A stretch of DNA of 64,000 nt from Bacillota bacterium (GCA_023418915.1 JAEZYU010000050.1:1-64000), one strand, 5' to 3'; counted from the stretch's first letter, positions 8,265-17,173 are shown. The notes: a model not told the origin generated them from the letters alone. Made by a program: numbers and translations.

Positions 8265-8454
8265 GATAAGAAATATGACGCAGGAAGAGCTTCAAAAGGA
8301 ACTGAGCGAACTTAAATCAGAGCTTTTTAAACTTCGTTTCCAGCTTGTTACAAATCAACTGGAAAATCCTATGAAGCTCAAAGACGTTAAGAAATCGATA
8401 GCCCGAGTCAAGACAGTGATAAGGGAAAGAGAAATAAAAGGTGCGCAGGCATAA
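8251..8454 (+). CDS. rpmC: 50S ribosomal protein L29
   Basis: 67 residues, two-helix L29 (MKASEIRNMTQEELQ, then KDVKKSIARVKTVIRER). I chose ATG 8251 over an in-frame GTG at 8239 because GGGTGGTG lies at the right distance and the length matches the family. It is located at the tunnel exit next to L23. The start lies inside the end of rplP. Confidence 0.96.
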   Translation: MKASEIRNMTQEELQKELSELKSELFKLRFQLVTNQLENPMKLKDVKKSIARVKTVIREREIKGAQA

Positions 8455-8472
8455 TGAAAGGAGGAATCCTGA

Positions 8473-8730
8473 TTGGCTGAAAGAGCGTTGAGAAAAACCA
8501 GGATAGGCAAAGTAGTCAGCGATAAGATGGATAAGACGATCGTCGTTGTAATAGAAACCAGCGTTAAGCATCCCCTATACAAAAAAATCGTCAAGAGGAC
8601 CTACAAACTGAAGGCTCATGACGAGAACAACGAATGCGGCATTGGCGACAAGGTCAAGGTAATGGAGACTCGTCCGCTCAGTAAGGATAAAAGGTGGAGA
8701 CTCGTTGAGATCGTAGAAAAGGCTCGTTGA
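8473..8730 (+). CDS. rpsQ: 30S ribosomal protein S17
   Basis: 85 residues with a TTG start after AAAGGAGGAATCCTGA. The OB-fold sequence KTRIGKVVSDKMDKTIVV and METRPLSKDKRWRLVEI are typical of S17, an early 16S rRNA binder. It lies between rpmC and rplN in the canonical order. Confidence 0.97.
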   Translation: MAERALRKTRIGKVVSDKMDKTIVVVIETSVKHPLYKKIVKRTYKLKAHDENNECGIGDKVKVMETRPLSKDKRWRLVEIVEKAR

Positions 8731-8768
8731 TGTCAGAATTTCAATAGAAACTGGAAGGAGGTACTGGT

Positions 8769-9137
8769 ATGATACAGGTCCAGTCCATGCTGAAATCAGC
8801 AGACAACACAGGAGCCAAGGAAATGATGTGCATAAAGATACTCGGCGGTTCCTGGAGAAGATATGCCAATATAGGCGATGTAATAGTAGCAACAGTTAAA
8901 AATGCAACACCCGGCGGAGTTGTGAAAAAAGGTGAAATAGTCAAATGTGTCATAGTTCGTTCCAAGAAGGGCGTTAGAAGGTCCGATGGTTCATATATCA
9001 AGTTTGATGAGAATGCAGCGGTACTAATCAAAGATGATAAGAACCCAAGAGGAACACGTATATTTGGTCCTGTTGCGAGAGAATTGAGAGAAAAAGAATA
9101 CATGAAGATACTTTCACTCGCACCGGAAGTTCTTTGA
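8769..9137 (+). CDS. rplN: 50S ribosomal protein L14
   Basis: 122 residues, exactly the usual length. It starts MIQVQSMLKSADNTGAKE and ends KILSLAPEVL, both conserved. L14 forms an intersubunit bridge and is the RsfS docking site. Strong ribosome binding site GGAAGGAGG upstream. Confidence 0.98.
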   Translation: MIQVQSMLKSADNTGAKEMMCIKILGGSWRRYANIGDVIVATVKNATPGGVVKKGEIVKCVIVRSKKGVRRSDGSYIKFDENAAVLIKDDKNPRGTRIFGPVARELREKEYMKILSLAPEVL

Positions 9138-9156
9138 GGGAGGAGGCGGCGTAAAA

Positions 9157-9504
9157 GTGGTAAATAAAGTACATGTAAAAACTGGAGACAATGTTTATGT
9201 TCTCTCAGGCAAGGATAAAGGGAAAAAGGGCAAGGTGCTCGCTGTGAATCCCAATGACATGACGGTGATCATTGAAGGCGTGAACATGTCAACCAAGCAC
9301 AAGAAACCAAGAGGAAGATACCAGCAGGGCGGCATCATCCATCAGGAATCACCGATAAGCAGTTCAAAGGTGATGTTGGTTTGCAGCAGATGCAAAAGCC
9401 CGACAAAGGTTGGGAAGGTCGTCCATGAAAACGGTCAGAAGGATCGTGTATGCAAGAAATGCGGCGAGATAATAGACACACAGAAAGAATCGAAAGAAGA
9501 ATAA
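9157..9504 (+). CDS. rplX: 50S ribosomal protein L24, zinc-ribbon form
   Basis: 115 residues with a GTG start after GGGAGGAGG. An N-terminal KOW motif (about residues 7-35) is followed by a zinc-ribbon-like tail with C76, C79, C99 and C102. L24 starts 50S assembly. Four cysteines in CxxC pairs mark the zinc-binding form. Confidence 0.97.
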   Translation: MVNKVHVKTGDNVYVLSGKDKGKKGKVLAVNPNDMTVIIEGVNMSTKHKKPRGRYQQGGIIHQESPISSSKVMLVCSRCKSPTKVGKVVHENGQKDRVCKKCGEIIDTQKESKEE

Positions 9505-9535
9505 TACAATCTTCTTGAAAGGAGGTTAAGGTCTA

Positions 9536-10081
9536 ATGGCCAGGCTTAAGGATAAATACAAAAACGAAGTAATACCGGCGATGCAGGCAAAATTTAAATA
9601 CAGCAGTCCGATGCAGATACCGAAACTCGAAAAGGTAGTACTCAACATGGGAGTCGGAGATGTAAAGGAAAATCCCAAAGCTATGGATGCTGCGGTTAAT
9701 GATCTGACGACCATTACAGGGCAGAGACCGGTAGTGACCAAGGCGAAGAAATCGATAGCGAACTTCAAATTGAGAGAGGGAATGAGCATAGGCTGCAAGG
9801 TAACACTCCGCAGCGAGAAGATGTATAATTTTGTCGACAAACTGCTTAATGCGTCACTTCCGAGAGTTAGGGACTTTAGAGGAGTATCTGCTAATTCATT
9901 TGACGGAAGAGGCAATTATACACTGGGTGTAAAAGACCAACTGATATTCCCGGAGATCGAATACGATAAGGTGGAAAAAGCAAGAGGAATGGATATAGTA
10001 TTCGTTACTACCGCAAAAACTGATGAGGAAGCCAGAGAGCTTCTCAAGCTTCTCGGAATGCCGTTCAGCCAGATGGGATGA
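9536..10081 (+). CDS. rplE: 50S ribosomal protein L5
   Basis: 181 residues, normal length, with the conserved stretches KLEKVVLNMGVGD, LRDFRGV-like RVRDFRGVSANSFDGRG and GMDIVFVTTAKTDEEARELL. L5 binds 5S rRNA and contacts the P-site tRNA. AAAGGAGGTTAAGG precedes the ATG. A 121-base spacer follows. Confidence 0.98.
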   Translation: MARLKDKYKNEVIPAMQAKFKYSSPMQIPKLEKVVLNMGVGDVKENPKAMDAAVNDLTTITGQRPVVTKAKKSIANFKLREGMSIGCKVTLRSEKMYNFVDKLLNASLPRVRDFRGVSANSFDGRGNYTLGVKDQLIFPEIEYDKVEKARGMDIVFVTTAKTDEEARELLKLLGMPFSQMG

Positions 10082-10202
10082 ACGATGTACAGTGACACTC
10101 CTTTGCAAGGGGAATTCCTCGATGGATGAGAAATGTCCCCGGGTAATAGGTGAACAATGTACGGATGTACAAGGAATTGGGACACGTGGAAGGAGGATAA
10201 AC

Positions 10203-10388
10203 GTGGCAAAAAAATCAATGATCATAAAACAGCAAAGAAGTCCAAAATTCAGCACCAGGTCATATAACAGATGCAAACTCTGCGGAAGGCCTCATGCATA
10301 TATGAGGAAATTCGGGATTTGCCGTTTGTGCTTCAGAGTTCTGGCTTACAAGGGACAAATACCGGGCGTAAAAAAAGCCAGCTGGTGA
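10203..10388 (+). CDS. rpsN: 30S ribosomal protein S14, short zinc form
   Basis: 61 residues from GTG 10203, after GGAAGGAGGATAAAC. An upstream in-frame open stretch is not used. Cys24, Cys27, Cys40 and Cys43 form the CxxC-x12-CxxC zinc site of the short S14 type (rpsZ in Bacillus). The end is the typical GQIPGVKKASW. Confidence 0.97.
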   Translation: MAKKSMIIKQQRSPKFSTRSYNRCKLCGRPHAYMRKFGICRLCFRVLAYKGQIPGVKKASW

Positions 10389-10413
10389 ATAATTTTGGAA
10401 GGAGGTTGAAAAT

Positions 10414-10812
10414 ATGCAGATCACAGATGCTATCGCCGACATGCTGACGAGGATCAGGAATGCAAGCTCGGCAAAACATGAAACAGTTGACATACCGGCA
10501 TCCAATATAAAGAAGGATATCGCTCGTATATTATTGGATGAAGGTTACATCAGGAACGTTGAGTTCATAGAAGACAGTAAACAGGGTATTATCCGGATAG
10601 TTCTCAAATATACAGGCAACAAGCAGAATGTCATCTCGGGAATCAAGAGGATCAGCAAGCCCGGACTCAGGGTCTATGCAAACAAGGATGAACTGCCGAA
10701 GGTTCTTGGAGGGCTTGGCGTTGCAGTGATTTCCACTTCAAAAGGTGTTATGACCGATAAAAGGGCCAGAACTGAAGGAGTAGGCGGAGAAGTACTTGCA
10801 TTTATATGGTAG
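10414..10812 (+). CDS. rpsH: 30S ribosomal protein S8
   Basis: 132 residues, standard size. It starts with the diagnostic ITDAIADMLTRIRNA and ends GGEVLAFIW. S8 binds the central domain of 16S rRNA. It has a GGAAGGAGG site upstream, and a 128-base spacer follows before rplF. Confidence 0.98.
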   Translation: MQITDAIADMLTRIRNASSAKHETVDIPASNIKKDIARILLDEGYIRNVEFIEDSKQGIIRIVLKYTGNKQNVISGIKRISKPGLRVYANKDELPKVLGGLGVAVISTSKGVMTDKRARTEGVGGEVLAFIW

Positions 10813-10940
10813 TTTGATCTAAAATATATGTTGCTAAATATGCGTAGATCGTAATGTGAAGCGACTGAATATCTGAAAAGGGCTCTCGGGGGTGACTGCC
10901 CGTAAGGGAGCTCATAATCTCAAGAACAGGAGGTGCTTTA

Positions 10941-11483
10941 ATGTCAAGGATAGGAAAAATGCCAATCGATATACCGGCTGGCGTAAATGTAGATATAAAT
11001 GAAAACGTTGTTGTAGTAAAAGGTCCTAAGGGAACTTTGACTAAAGAAATGCACAAAGATATGATCATTAAGAAAGAGGGCTCACAAATAATAGTAACAA
11101 GGCCTTCAGATAATAAGCTCCACAGATCCCTCCATGGGTTGACAAGAACACTTGTTAACAACATGGTGGAAGGTGTCACAAATGGTTTTGAAAAGAAACT
11201 CGAGATCAACGGTGTCGGCTACAGGGCACAGAAGCAGGGAAAGAAACTGATGCTCACCCTCGGTTATTCGCATCCGGTCGAAATGGATGAGCCTGCAGGC
11301 ATCACTGTCGAAGTCCCAGCCCCCAACAAGATAATCGTCAAGGGCAGCGACAAGCAGGAGGTCGGTGAATTTGCCGCAAAGATCAGGGCGAAGAGAGAAC
11401 CTGAGGTCTATCTCGGCAAAGGAATCAAGTATGAGACCGAAGTAATCAGACGCAAGGCAGGCAAAGCCGGAGCTAAAGCTTAG
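10941..11483 (+). CDS. rplF: 50S ribosomal protein L6
   Basis: 180 residues, two repeated domains. It starts MSRIGKMPIDIPAGV and includes the C-terminal signature KIRAKREPEVYLGKGIKY. L6 sits near the sarcin-ricin loop and factor-binding site. Ribosome binding site AACAGGAGGTGC. Confidence 0.98.
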   Translation: MSRIGKMPIDIPAGVNVDINENVVVVKGPKGTLTKEMHKDMIIKKEGSQIIVTRPSDNKLHRSLHGLTRTLVNNMVEGVTNGFEKKLEINGVGYRAQKQGKKLMLTLGYSHPVEMDEPAGITVEVPAPNKIIVKGSDKQEVGEFAAKIRAKREPEVYLGKGIKYETEVIRRKAGKAGAKA

Positions 11484-11503
11484 TAGGAGGGAGTTGAGAG
11501 TAA

Positions 11504-11872
11504 ATGATTAATAAACCCAGCAAAAATGGAATCAGGCTGAGAAAGCATGTAAGAGTACGCAAAAAAATAAGTGGTACTCCTGAGCGCCCAAGGCTCAACG
11601 TTTTCAGAAGCTTAAAGAATATATATGTGCAGATAATCGATGATACCACAGGCACAACACTCGTATCAGCATCCACAATCGACGAGGCGCTCAAAGGGAA
11701 GCTGACTAACGGCGGTAATAAGGCAGCTGCAAAAGAAGTCGGCAAGCTGGTAGCCCAAAAAGCAGTTGAGAAGGGCATCAAGCAGGTCGTATTCGACAGG
11801 GGCGGATATCTGTACCACGGAAGAGTAATGGAACTTGCAGAAGGTGCAAGAGAAGGCGGACTTGAATTTTAG
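11504..11872 (+). CDS. rplR: 50S ribosomal protein L18
   Basis: 122 residues, normal length, with RLNVFRSLKNIYVQIIDD and the family end REGGLEF. L18 binds 5S rRNA together with L5. It follows rplF by 20 bases, with GTAGGAGGGAGTTGAG upstream. Confidence 0.98.
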   Translation: MINKPSKNGIRLRKHVRVRKKISGTPERPRLNVFRSLKNIYVQIIDDTTGTTLVSASTIDEALKGKLTNGGNKAAAKEVGKLVAQKAVEKGIKQVVFDRGGYLYHGRVMELAEGAREGGLEF

Positions 11873-11925
11873 GAAGGCAGTCTTGAACCAATTATTAATC
11901 AGGTTTGTATGAGGAGGGATGGAAA

Positions 11926-12426
11926 TTGCAGCGTATCGATGCTGGAACATTGGATCTTAAGGAAAAGGTCGTTAAAATAGGACGTGTTACCAAAGTTGTA
12001 AAGGGCGGCAGAAACTTCCGCTTCAGTGCCCTCGTCGTTGTCGGAGACGAGAATGGCTATGTAGGGACCGGAATCGGAAAAGCAGCTGAAATACCCGATG
12101 CAATAAGAAAGGGAATAGATGATGCCAAGAAAAATCTTATCAAGGTTCCTCTTGTTGAGACTACTATTCCCCATGAGGCAATCGGACAATACGGTGCGGG
12201 CAAAGTGCTGCTCAAGCCGGCTGGACCAGGTACTGGTGTTATTGCGGGAGGTCCCGTAAGAGCAGTCCTCGAGTTGTCGGGAGTACGTGATATCAGGACC
12301 AAGTCGCTGGGATCCAACAATCCGATCAACATGGTAAACGCAACGATCAATGCGCTTTCTCAGCTAAAGACGGTTGAGGAAGTAGCCAGACTGCGCGGTA
12401 AAACACCGGAAGAAATATTGGGTTAG
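11926..12426 (+). CDS. rpsE: 30S ribosomal protein S5
   Basis: 166 residues, as in Bacillus, from TTG 11926, 8 bases after GAGGAGG (11911-11917). An in-frame TTG at 11905 lies upstream of that site and is rejected. VVKGGRNFRFSALVVVGD is the S5 RNA-binding segment. S5 affects decoding accuracy and mRNA unwinding. Confidence 0.96.
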   Translation: MQRIDAGTLDLKEKVVKIGRVTKVVKGGRNFRFSALVVVGDENGYVGTGIGKAAEIPDAIRKGIDDAKKNLIKVPLVETTIPHEAIGQYGAGKVLLKPAGPGTGVIAGGPVRAVLELSGVRDIRTKSLGSNNPINMVNATINALSQLKTVEEVARLRGKTPEEILG

Positions 12427-12438
12427 GAGGATACTGCG

Positions 12439-12618
12439 GTGGCAAAGCTGAAAATAACATTAACGAGAAGTACAAATAAAAGCCTTAAAAACCAGAAAGC
12501 TACTGTTGAAGCACTTGGTTTAAGGAAAATAGGCAGTTCTGTCGAAAAACAGGATAACCCTCAGATCAGAGGAATGATAAAGACGGTATCACATCTGGTA
12601 TCCGTAGAAGAGATATAA
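12439..12618 (+). CDS. rpmD: 50S ribosomal protein L30
   Basis: 59 residues from GTG 12439, after TTAGGAGGATACTGC. It starts MAKLKITLTRS and contains RGMIKTVSHLVSVEE, the normal L30 core. It lies between rpsE and rplO in the usual order. It is short but certain by position and sequence. Confidence 0.95.
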   Translation: MAKLKITLTRSTNKSLKNQKATVEALGLRKIGSSVEKQDNPQIRGMIKTVSHLVSVEEI

Positions 12619-12632
12619 GGGAGGTGCAGAAG

Positions 12633-13076
12633 GTGAAACTATATGAATTGCGACCGGCAGCAGGTGCAAAGAAGGCCCCGACCAGAAAGGGCAGAGGACA
12701 CGGTTCAGGCAACGGAAAAACAGGCGGCCGTGGACATAAGGGTCAGAATGCGCGCGCAGGCGGCGGAGTAAGGCCGGGGTTTGAAGGCGGCCAGATGCCT
12801 CTCTACAGAAGGATGCCCAAGAGAGGATTCAACAACAAGGATTTTGCAAAGGTATATGCTGAGATTAATGTATCGGCTCTGAATATATTCGAAGATGGTA
12901 CGGTAGTTAACGGAGAGCTCCTTAAAGAAAAGGGGCTTACCAAGAAGCTTAATGACGGCGTATCGATACTCGGAAACGGAGAACTCACTAAAAAACTTAC
13001 TGTCCAAGCTGCGAGATTTACAAAGACAGCTTCCCAGAAAATAGAAGCTGCAGGAGGAAAGGCAGAGGTGGTATAA
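12633..13076 (+). CDS. rplO: 50S ribosomal protein L15
   Basis: 147 residues from GTG 12633, 6 bases after GGGAGGTG. A GTG at 12624 lies within that site and is rejected. It starts MKLYELRPAAGAKK and has the Gly/Arg-rich region GRGHGSGNGKTGGRGHKGQ typical of L15, a late 50S assembly protein. It ends one base before secY. Confidence 0.97.
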   Translation: MKLYELRPAAGAKKAPTRKGRGHGSGNGKTGGRGHKGQNARAGGGVRPGFEGGQMPLYRRMPKRGFNNKDFAKVYAEINVSALNIFEDGTVVNGELLKEKGLTKKLNDGVSILGNGELTKKLTVQAARFTKTASQKIEAAGGKAEVV

Positions 13077-13077
13077 T

Positions 13078-14376
13078 ATGGGCGAAATGTTCGAGACTAT
13101 ACGTAATGCATGGAAGATCCCTGATCTACGAAAGAGGATCCTGTTTACTATAGCAATGCTGATAGTATTTAGAATAGGCTCATATATACCAAATCCAGGA
13201 CTTGACGCAAAGGCGTTTTCAGCACTGCTCGATGTGGCAGGCTCACTCGGCGGATTCCTTAATATAGTATCCGGCGGAGCATTCAAGGTGGCGTCAATAT
13301 TTGCAATGAGTATATCACCGTACATCAACGCATCAATTATAATGCAGCTTTTGACCGTAGCCATCCCGGCACTCGAAAGACTGCAGAAGGAAGGCGAAGA
13401 AGGCAGGAAGATACTGCAGCAGTATGTCAGGTACGGCGCTGTTATACTCGGTCTTGTACAGGCAGTTGCACTCTACTTTACAGTACTTCCGTATGATGGT
13501 GTCATCGATGGAGGAAGTGTCTGGAGTTTTCTTACGATAACTCTGACATTTACAGCAGGTACAGCATTTCTTATGTGGCTTGGTGAACAGATCACAGAGA
13601 ATGGAATCGGCAATGGCATATCAATGATAATCTTTGCAGGTATAGTATCAAGAGGACCGGATGCAGTAAAAGGACTGATAACGAACTATAATCTCGGAAG
13701 GTTTGGTACAGGCGTTTTCGGAATACTGGCAATAATCGGCGTACTCCTGTTGTTTGTTGTAGTTATAGCAGCGGTCATCTGGGTACAGCAGGCTGAGAGA
13801 AGGATTCCGATACAGTATGCGAAGAGAGTGGTTGGAAGAAAAATGTACGGCGGACAAAGCACTCATCTGCCTATAAAAGTCAATCTTGCAGGTGTTATTC
13901 CGATCATATTCGCAATGTCCATCATGATGCTTCCGTCGACTATCGTAACGATGTTCTTTGCAAATGCAGACAACTGGTTCGTGAATTTGTTCAAGAACCC
14001 TGAAAGAAGTCCGCTGTATATTATCATATATGCGCTGTTGATATTGTTCTTCACGTTCTTCTACTCGGTTATGCAGTTCAACCCGGTAGAAATTGCAAAC
14101 AATATGAAAAAGAATGGCGGCTTCATACCAGGATACAGGCCGGGCAAGGCCACTTCGGACTACATTACAAAGGTACTGAACAGAGTCACATGGTTTGGCG
14201 GATTGTTCCTGGCTATAGTAACTGTAGCCCCGATAATGCTTGGGAATATCACCAATATACCCGGTATTTGGTTCGGAGGTACAGCAGTACTGATCCTCGT
14301 TGGTGTTGCATTGGATACTGTACAGGCAATCGAGTCACAGATGCTGATGAGACACTACAAGGGATTTTTGGAGTAA
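13078..14376 (+). CDS. secY: Protein translocase subunit SecY
   Basis: 432 residues, ten predicted membrane helices, the channel of the Sec translocon. Typical segments are SISPYINASIIMQLL and the cytosolic loop with QQAERRIPIQYAKR. An alternative ATG lies three codons in (MFETIRNAWKIPDLRKRI), matching the start in other Firmicutes. It is located in the spc operon between rplO and adk. Confidence 0.97.
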   Translation: MGEMFETIRNAWKIPDLRKRILFTIAMLIVFRIGSYIPNPGLDAKAFSALLDVAGSLGGFLNIVSGGAFKVASIFAMSISPYINASIIMQLLTVAIPALERLQKEGEEGRKILQQYVRYGAVILGLVQAVALYFTVLPYDGVIDGGSVWSFLTITLTFTAGTAFLMWLGEQITENGIGNGISMIIFAGIVSRGPDAVKGLITNYNLGRFGTGVFGILAIIGVLLLFVVVIAAVIWVQQAERRIPIQYAKRVVGRKMYGGQSTHLPIKVNLAGVIPIIFAMSIMMLPSTIVTMFFANADNWFVNLFKNPERSPLYIIIYALLILFFTFFYSVMQFNPVEIANNMKKNGGFIPGYRPGKATSDYITKVLNRVTWFGGLFLAIVTVAPIMLGNITNIPGIWFGGTAVLILVGVALDTVQAIESQMLMRHYKGFLE

Positions 14377-14388
14377 GACATAAAACAT

Positions 14389-14476
14389 AAAGCCGGTACA
14401 TGTAATGTTCCTTTTGCAAGGACTGCAAATACCGGCTTTCATGGGTTAGTCCCCGGAGCATTTTTTCACTGGGGAC
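14389..14476 (+). promoter_or_regulatory. Two hairpins between secY and adk
   Basis: AAAGCCGGTA (14389-14398) pairs perfectly with TACCGGCTTT (14430-14439) around an inner TCCTT/AAGGA stem. A second stem GTCCCC/GGGGAC follows (14449-14476). There is no T run after the first, so it is more likely a processing or attenuation structure than a full terminator. Confidence 0.55.
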
Positions 14477-14495
14477 GATGGGAGAGTAGTGTAAA

Positions 14496-15146
14496 ATGAA
14501 AATTATGATTTTAGGCGCACCGGGTGCGGGAAAAGGAACACAAGCGGTCATTCTCTCGAAGAAGCTGCAGATCCCGCATATATCGACTGGCGATATATTC
14601 AGGAGCAATATCAAAAATGAAACTCCGCTTGGAAAACTTGCGAAGCAGTATATCGACAGCGGAGAACTCGTTCCTGATGAAGTTACAGTCGGCATAGTCA
14701 AAGACAGGCTGTCTGAACCGGATTGCAGCAACGGATTCATACTGGACGGTTTTCCACGTACGATCCCGCAGGCTGAGGCTCTTGATAAGATATTGAGTGA
14801 AATTGGTACAAAGCTGGATATAGTCCTTAATATAGATATTGAGGATGATACCATAATAAAGAGGCTTTCCGGAAGAAGAGTATGTCCGGAGTGCAATACA
14901 ATATACCATGTAAGATCAAGCGAAAACGCACGTGAAGGCATATGTGGGAATTGCAGTGCGGAACTGATCCAGAGGGAAGACGACCGTGAGCAAACGATTA
15001 TAAATAGGCTTAAGACATATCATATTCAGACAGAACCTCTTATCAGCTACTATAAGGGGAAAAACATACTGGTTGAGGTAAAAGGTGCAGGCCAGGTTTC
15101 CGATACTACAGCGGAGATATATCAGACACTGGGTTTGACAGAATGA
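14496..15146 (+). CDS. adk: Adenylate kinase, zinc-binding type
   Basis: 216 residues. It converts ATP plus AMP to two ADP. The P-loop is GAPGAGKGT (residues 7-15), the AMP-binding part includes STGD and DGFPRT, and the LID holds C130, C133, C150 and C153. That is a four-Cys structural zinc site usual in Gram-positives. It overlaps map by 4 bases (ATGA). Confidence 0.98.
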   Translation: MKIMILGAPGAGKGTQAVILSKKLQIPHISTGDIFRSNIKNETPLGKLAKQYIDSGELVPDEVTVGIVKDRLSEPDCSNGFILDGFPRTIPQAEALDKILSEIGTKLDIVLNIDIEDDTIIKRLSGRRVCPECNTIYHVRSSENAREGICGNCSAELIQREDDREQTIINRLKTYHIQTEPLISYYKGKNILVEVKGAGQVSDTTAEIYQTLGLTE

Positions 15147-15925
15147 TAACAATAAAGTCAAGAACTGAACTGGAAAAGATGGCAGGAGCATGCGAAATAG
15201 TAGCAACCGCGCTCAAACTTATAGAGGAAGCTGTCAGACCAGGTATTACGACAAAGGAACTCAACAGGATCGCAGAAGACTACGTATTAGGGCAGAAGGC
15301 ATTACCGCTTTTTAAGGGTGTACCATGCCCGGTAAGAGGAGGACCGGACTTCCCGGGTACTATATGTGCGTCGATCAACGACGAGATCATACACGGGATA
15401 CCGGGTTTAAGAGAATTAAAAGATGGAGATATTATTAGTGTCGATATGGGTGCCAGCTATGGCGGTTATTGCGCAGATGCGGCAAGGACATTTCCTGTCG
15501 GAAACATATCGGACGAAGCCCGTAGACTGATTGAGGTTACTGAACAGAGCTTCTATGAAGGAATAAGATATGCAATTAAAGGCAATCGTATTGTAGATAT
15601 CTCCAGGGCAATACAGCAATATGCCGAAAGCAACGGATTTTCAGTAGTACGTGATTATGTAGGCCACGGCATAGGCAAAGAATTGTGGGAACCTCCTCAG
15701 ATACCGAACTATGCTACACGTGAGAGAGGACCAAGACTGGAGCCGGGAATGACACTGGCGATAGAACCCATGATCAATCAGGGAGTATACAATGTAAAAA
15801 TACTCAGTGATAAATGGACGGTGGTTACAGCCGACGGTAAGTTGTCTGCTCATTATGAAAATACCATAGCGGTTACTGACGGGGAACCGATCATCATGAC
15901 AAAACACAGAGGTGAGGGTGCTTGA
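15143..15925 (+). CDS. map: Methionine aminopeptidase, type I
   Basis: 260 residues. It removes the N-terminal Met from new proteins. The dinuclear metal ligands are visible: D101, D112, H175, E208 and E239, with H84 in the active site. The start overlaps adk and the end overlaps the KOW gene, indicating tight coupling. Its place after adk is the Firmicutes norm. Confidence 0.98.
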   Translation: MITIKSRTELEKMAGACEIVATALKLIEEAVRPGITTKELNRIAEDYVLGQKALPLFKGVPCPVRGGPDFPGTICASINDEIIHGIPGLRELKDGDIISVDMGASYGGYCADAARTFPVGNISDEARRLIEVTEQSFYEGIRYAIKGNRIVDISRAIQQYAESNGFSVVRDYVGHGIGKELWEPPQIPNYATRERGPRLEPGMTLAIEPMINQGVYNVKILSDKWTVVTADGKLSAHYENTIAVTDGEPIIMTKHRGEGA

Positions 15926-16185
15926 ATGCAACTGTAGGCCGAATAGTTGTCTCTCGTGCCGGCAGGGATGCCGGGAGAAGGTTTGTTGTTGTAAAGGTGA
16001 TTGATGATATTTTCGTAGAGATCTGTGATGGTGATTTGAGAAGAGTAGAGAAACCGAAAAAAAAGAAAATCAAGCATCTGGATATTACAGATGAAATGGC
16101 GGAAGGTCTTGCGGAAAAGCTGAAGAGCAGCGGCAGAATTACAAATGCGGATGTAAGGAAAGCTCTGGCTGATGTTGTCAGTTGA
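15922..16185 (+). CDS. KOW-domain, L14e-like RNA-binding protein
   Basis: 87 residues from a TTG that overlaps the map stop, with GAGGTGAGGGTG just upstream. The start NATVGRIVVSRAGRDAGRRFVVVKVID is a KOW fold like archaeal and eukaryotic L14e/L6e. It is followed by a Lys-rich linker (PKKKKIKH). Such genes sit between map and infA in many Clostridia. A role in ribosome binding is assumed, not proven. Confidence 0.85.
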   Translation: MNATVGRIVVSRAGRDAGRRFVVVKVIDDIFVEICDGDLRRVEKPKKKKIKHLDITDEMAEGLAEKLKSSGRITNADVRKALADVVS

Positions 16186-16201
16186 AAAGGAGGTTTGAGT
16201 T

Positions 16202-16420
16202 TTGTCAAAAGATGATGTAATAGAAGTTGAGGGAAAAATCATTGAAGCATTACCGAATGCGATGTTTCAGGTAGAACTGGAAAACGGGCATAAAGTGCTT
16301 GCTCATATTTCAGGCAAGCTCAGGATGAATTTTATAAGGATCCTGCCGGGTGACCGGGTGACTCTGGAATTGTCACCATACGATCTGACCCGCGGAAGGA
16401 TCACATGGAGAGCAAAATAG
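16202..16420 (+). CDS. infA: Translation initiation factor IF-1
   Basis: 72 residues from a TTG, with AAGGAGGTTTGAG upstream. It is a single OB fold and nearly the canonical sequence (SKDDVIEVEGKIIEALPNA, RMNFIRILPGDRVTLELSP). It binds the A site of the 30S subunit during initiation. Confidence 0.98.
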   Translation: MSKDDVIEVEGKIIEALPNAMFQVELENGHKVLAHISGKLRMNFIRILPGDRVTLELSPYDLTRGRITWRAK

Positions 16421-16508
16421 GTAAGATCCTGGTAATATCGGCGCAGGCAACAGAACCTGCCGGATTGGATCAGATACATGATTACTAACTGGATAGGGAG
16501 TGTAAAAA

Positions 16509-16622
16509 ATGAAAGTAAAACCTTCTGTAAAAGTTATGTGTGAAAAATGCAAGATAATCAGAAGAAAAGGTAAGGTAATGGTTATTTGCGAAAACCCCAA
16601 GCATAAACAGAAACAGGGCTGA
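16509..16622 (+). CDS. rpmJ: 50S ribosomal protein L36, zinc form
   Basis: 37 residues from ATG 16509. It carries C11, C14, C27 and H32, the complete zinc ligand set of the C+ form, and ends with KHKQKQG. It follows infA, as in most Firmicutes, and is the last gene before an 830-base interruption of the operon. Confidence 0.96.
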   Translation: MKVKPSVKVMCEKCKIIRRKGKVMVICENPKHKQKQG

Positions 16623-16706
16623 GGCATTGAATCATCTGGATTCATTCAGTCAGGTTGGACGTTTGAAGCAACCGGACAAGGTGCTGGATGATCGATAAGA
16701 TTTTGC

Positions 16707-16916
16707 TTATAACGAGGCGAATGATGTCCCCCATCTCTCGACGTATTTTCAGCCCATAGGGTGAAAACCACTTGGTGGAGGGTACCGATTTGCCTTTCAG
16801 GCGGCGAGCATATTTCCTGCCTGGGATGCAGAGCATATCTCCCGCATGGTTGAAATGCGCAGAGGTAAGAAAAATTTTCTGCAATCGTAAATTATTCTTT
16901 GAACTATGCGTTATAA
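16707..16916. repeat. MITE-like dispersed repeat, second copy
   Basis: Clear ends TTATAACGAGGC (from 16707) and CTATGCGTTATAA (to 16916). Internal modules are shared with the copy at 868-1162: GATGTCCCCC, TATTTTCAG, GAGGGTACC, AGAAAAATTTTC and TTGAAC. It lies between rpmJ and rpsM, inside what is normally one continuous ribosomal operon. Confidence 0.75.
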
Positions 16917-17003
16917 GGTCATATTCAAAAAAATGACCGTTTCATGCGGCTTAGAGCTCATAAACTGCATGGATTACAGCAAAAGGAGTAATTGAAAATA
17001 CTG

Positions 17004-17130
17004 TTGATAAGTAAAATCACAGATTGTACAAAGGCATTTCAGTATGGGAGCTAAACTGAAGTGCTCCCTACAGGCAAAGGTAACTCAGACTTGCAGGGGA
17101 AGTCGCATATAAGCATAAAAGCGGCTTTTT
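17004..17130 (+). ncRNA. Possible short transcript with terminator upstream of rpsM
   Basis: A TTGATA-17-TACAAA promoter-like pair (17004-17032) is followed by paired segments (GGGAGC/GCTCCC near 17045-17068, and CCCTACA/TGCAGGG). A terminator ends it: AAGTCGC (17100-17106), a 14-base loop, GCGGCTT, then TTT to 17130. It could be a roughly 90-nt small RNA or a leader end. It matches no RNA family I can name. Confidence 0.35.
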
Positions 17131-17173
17131 GAAGTACAATCGTAATTGGGGATTGGAAAATTGCAAAACAAGC

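Noticed and set aside
12705..13364. 219-residue minus-strand open frame
   Set aside because: Antisense shadow of rplO and secY, both certain genes.
14249..14941. 230-residue minus-strand open frame
   Set aside because: Shadow of secY end and adk; no ribosome binding site or recognisable domain.
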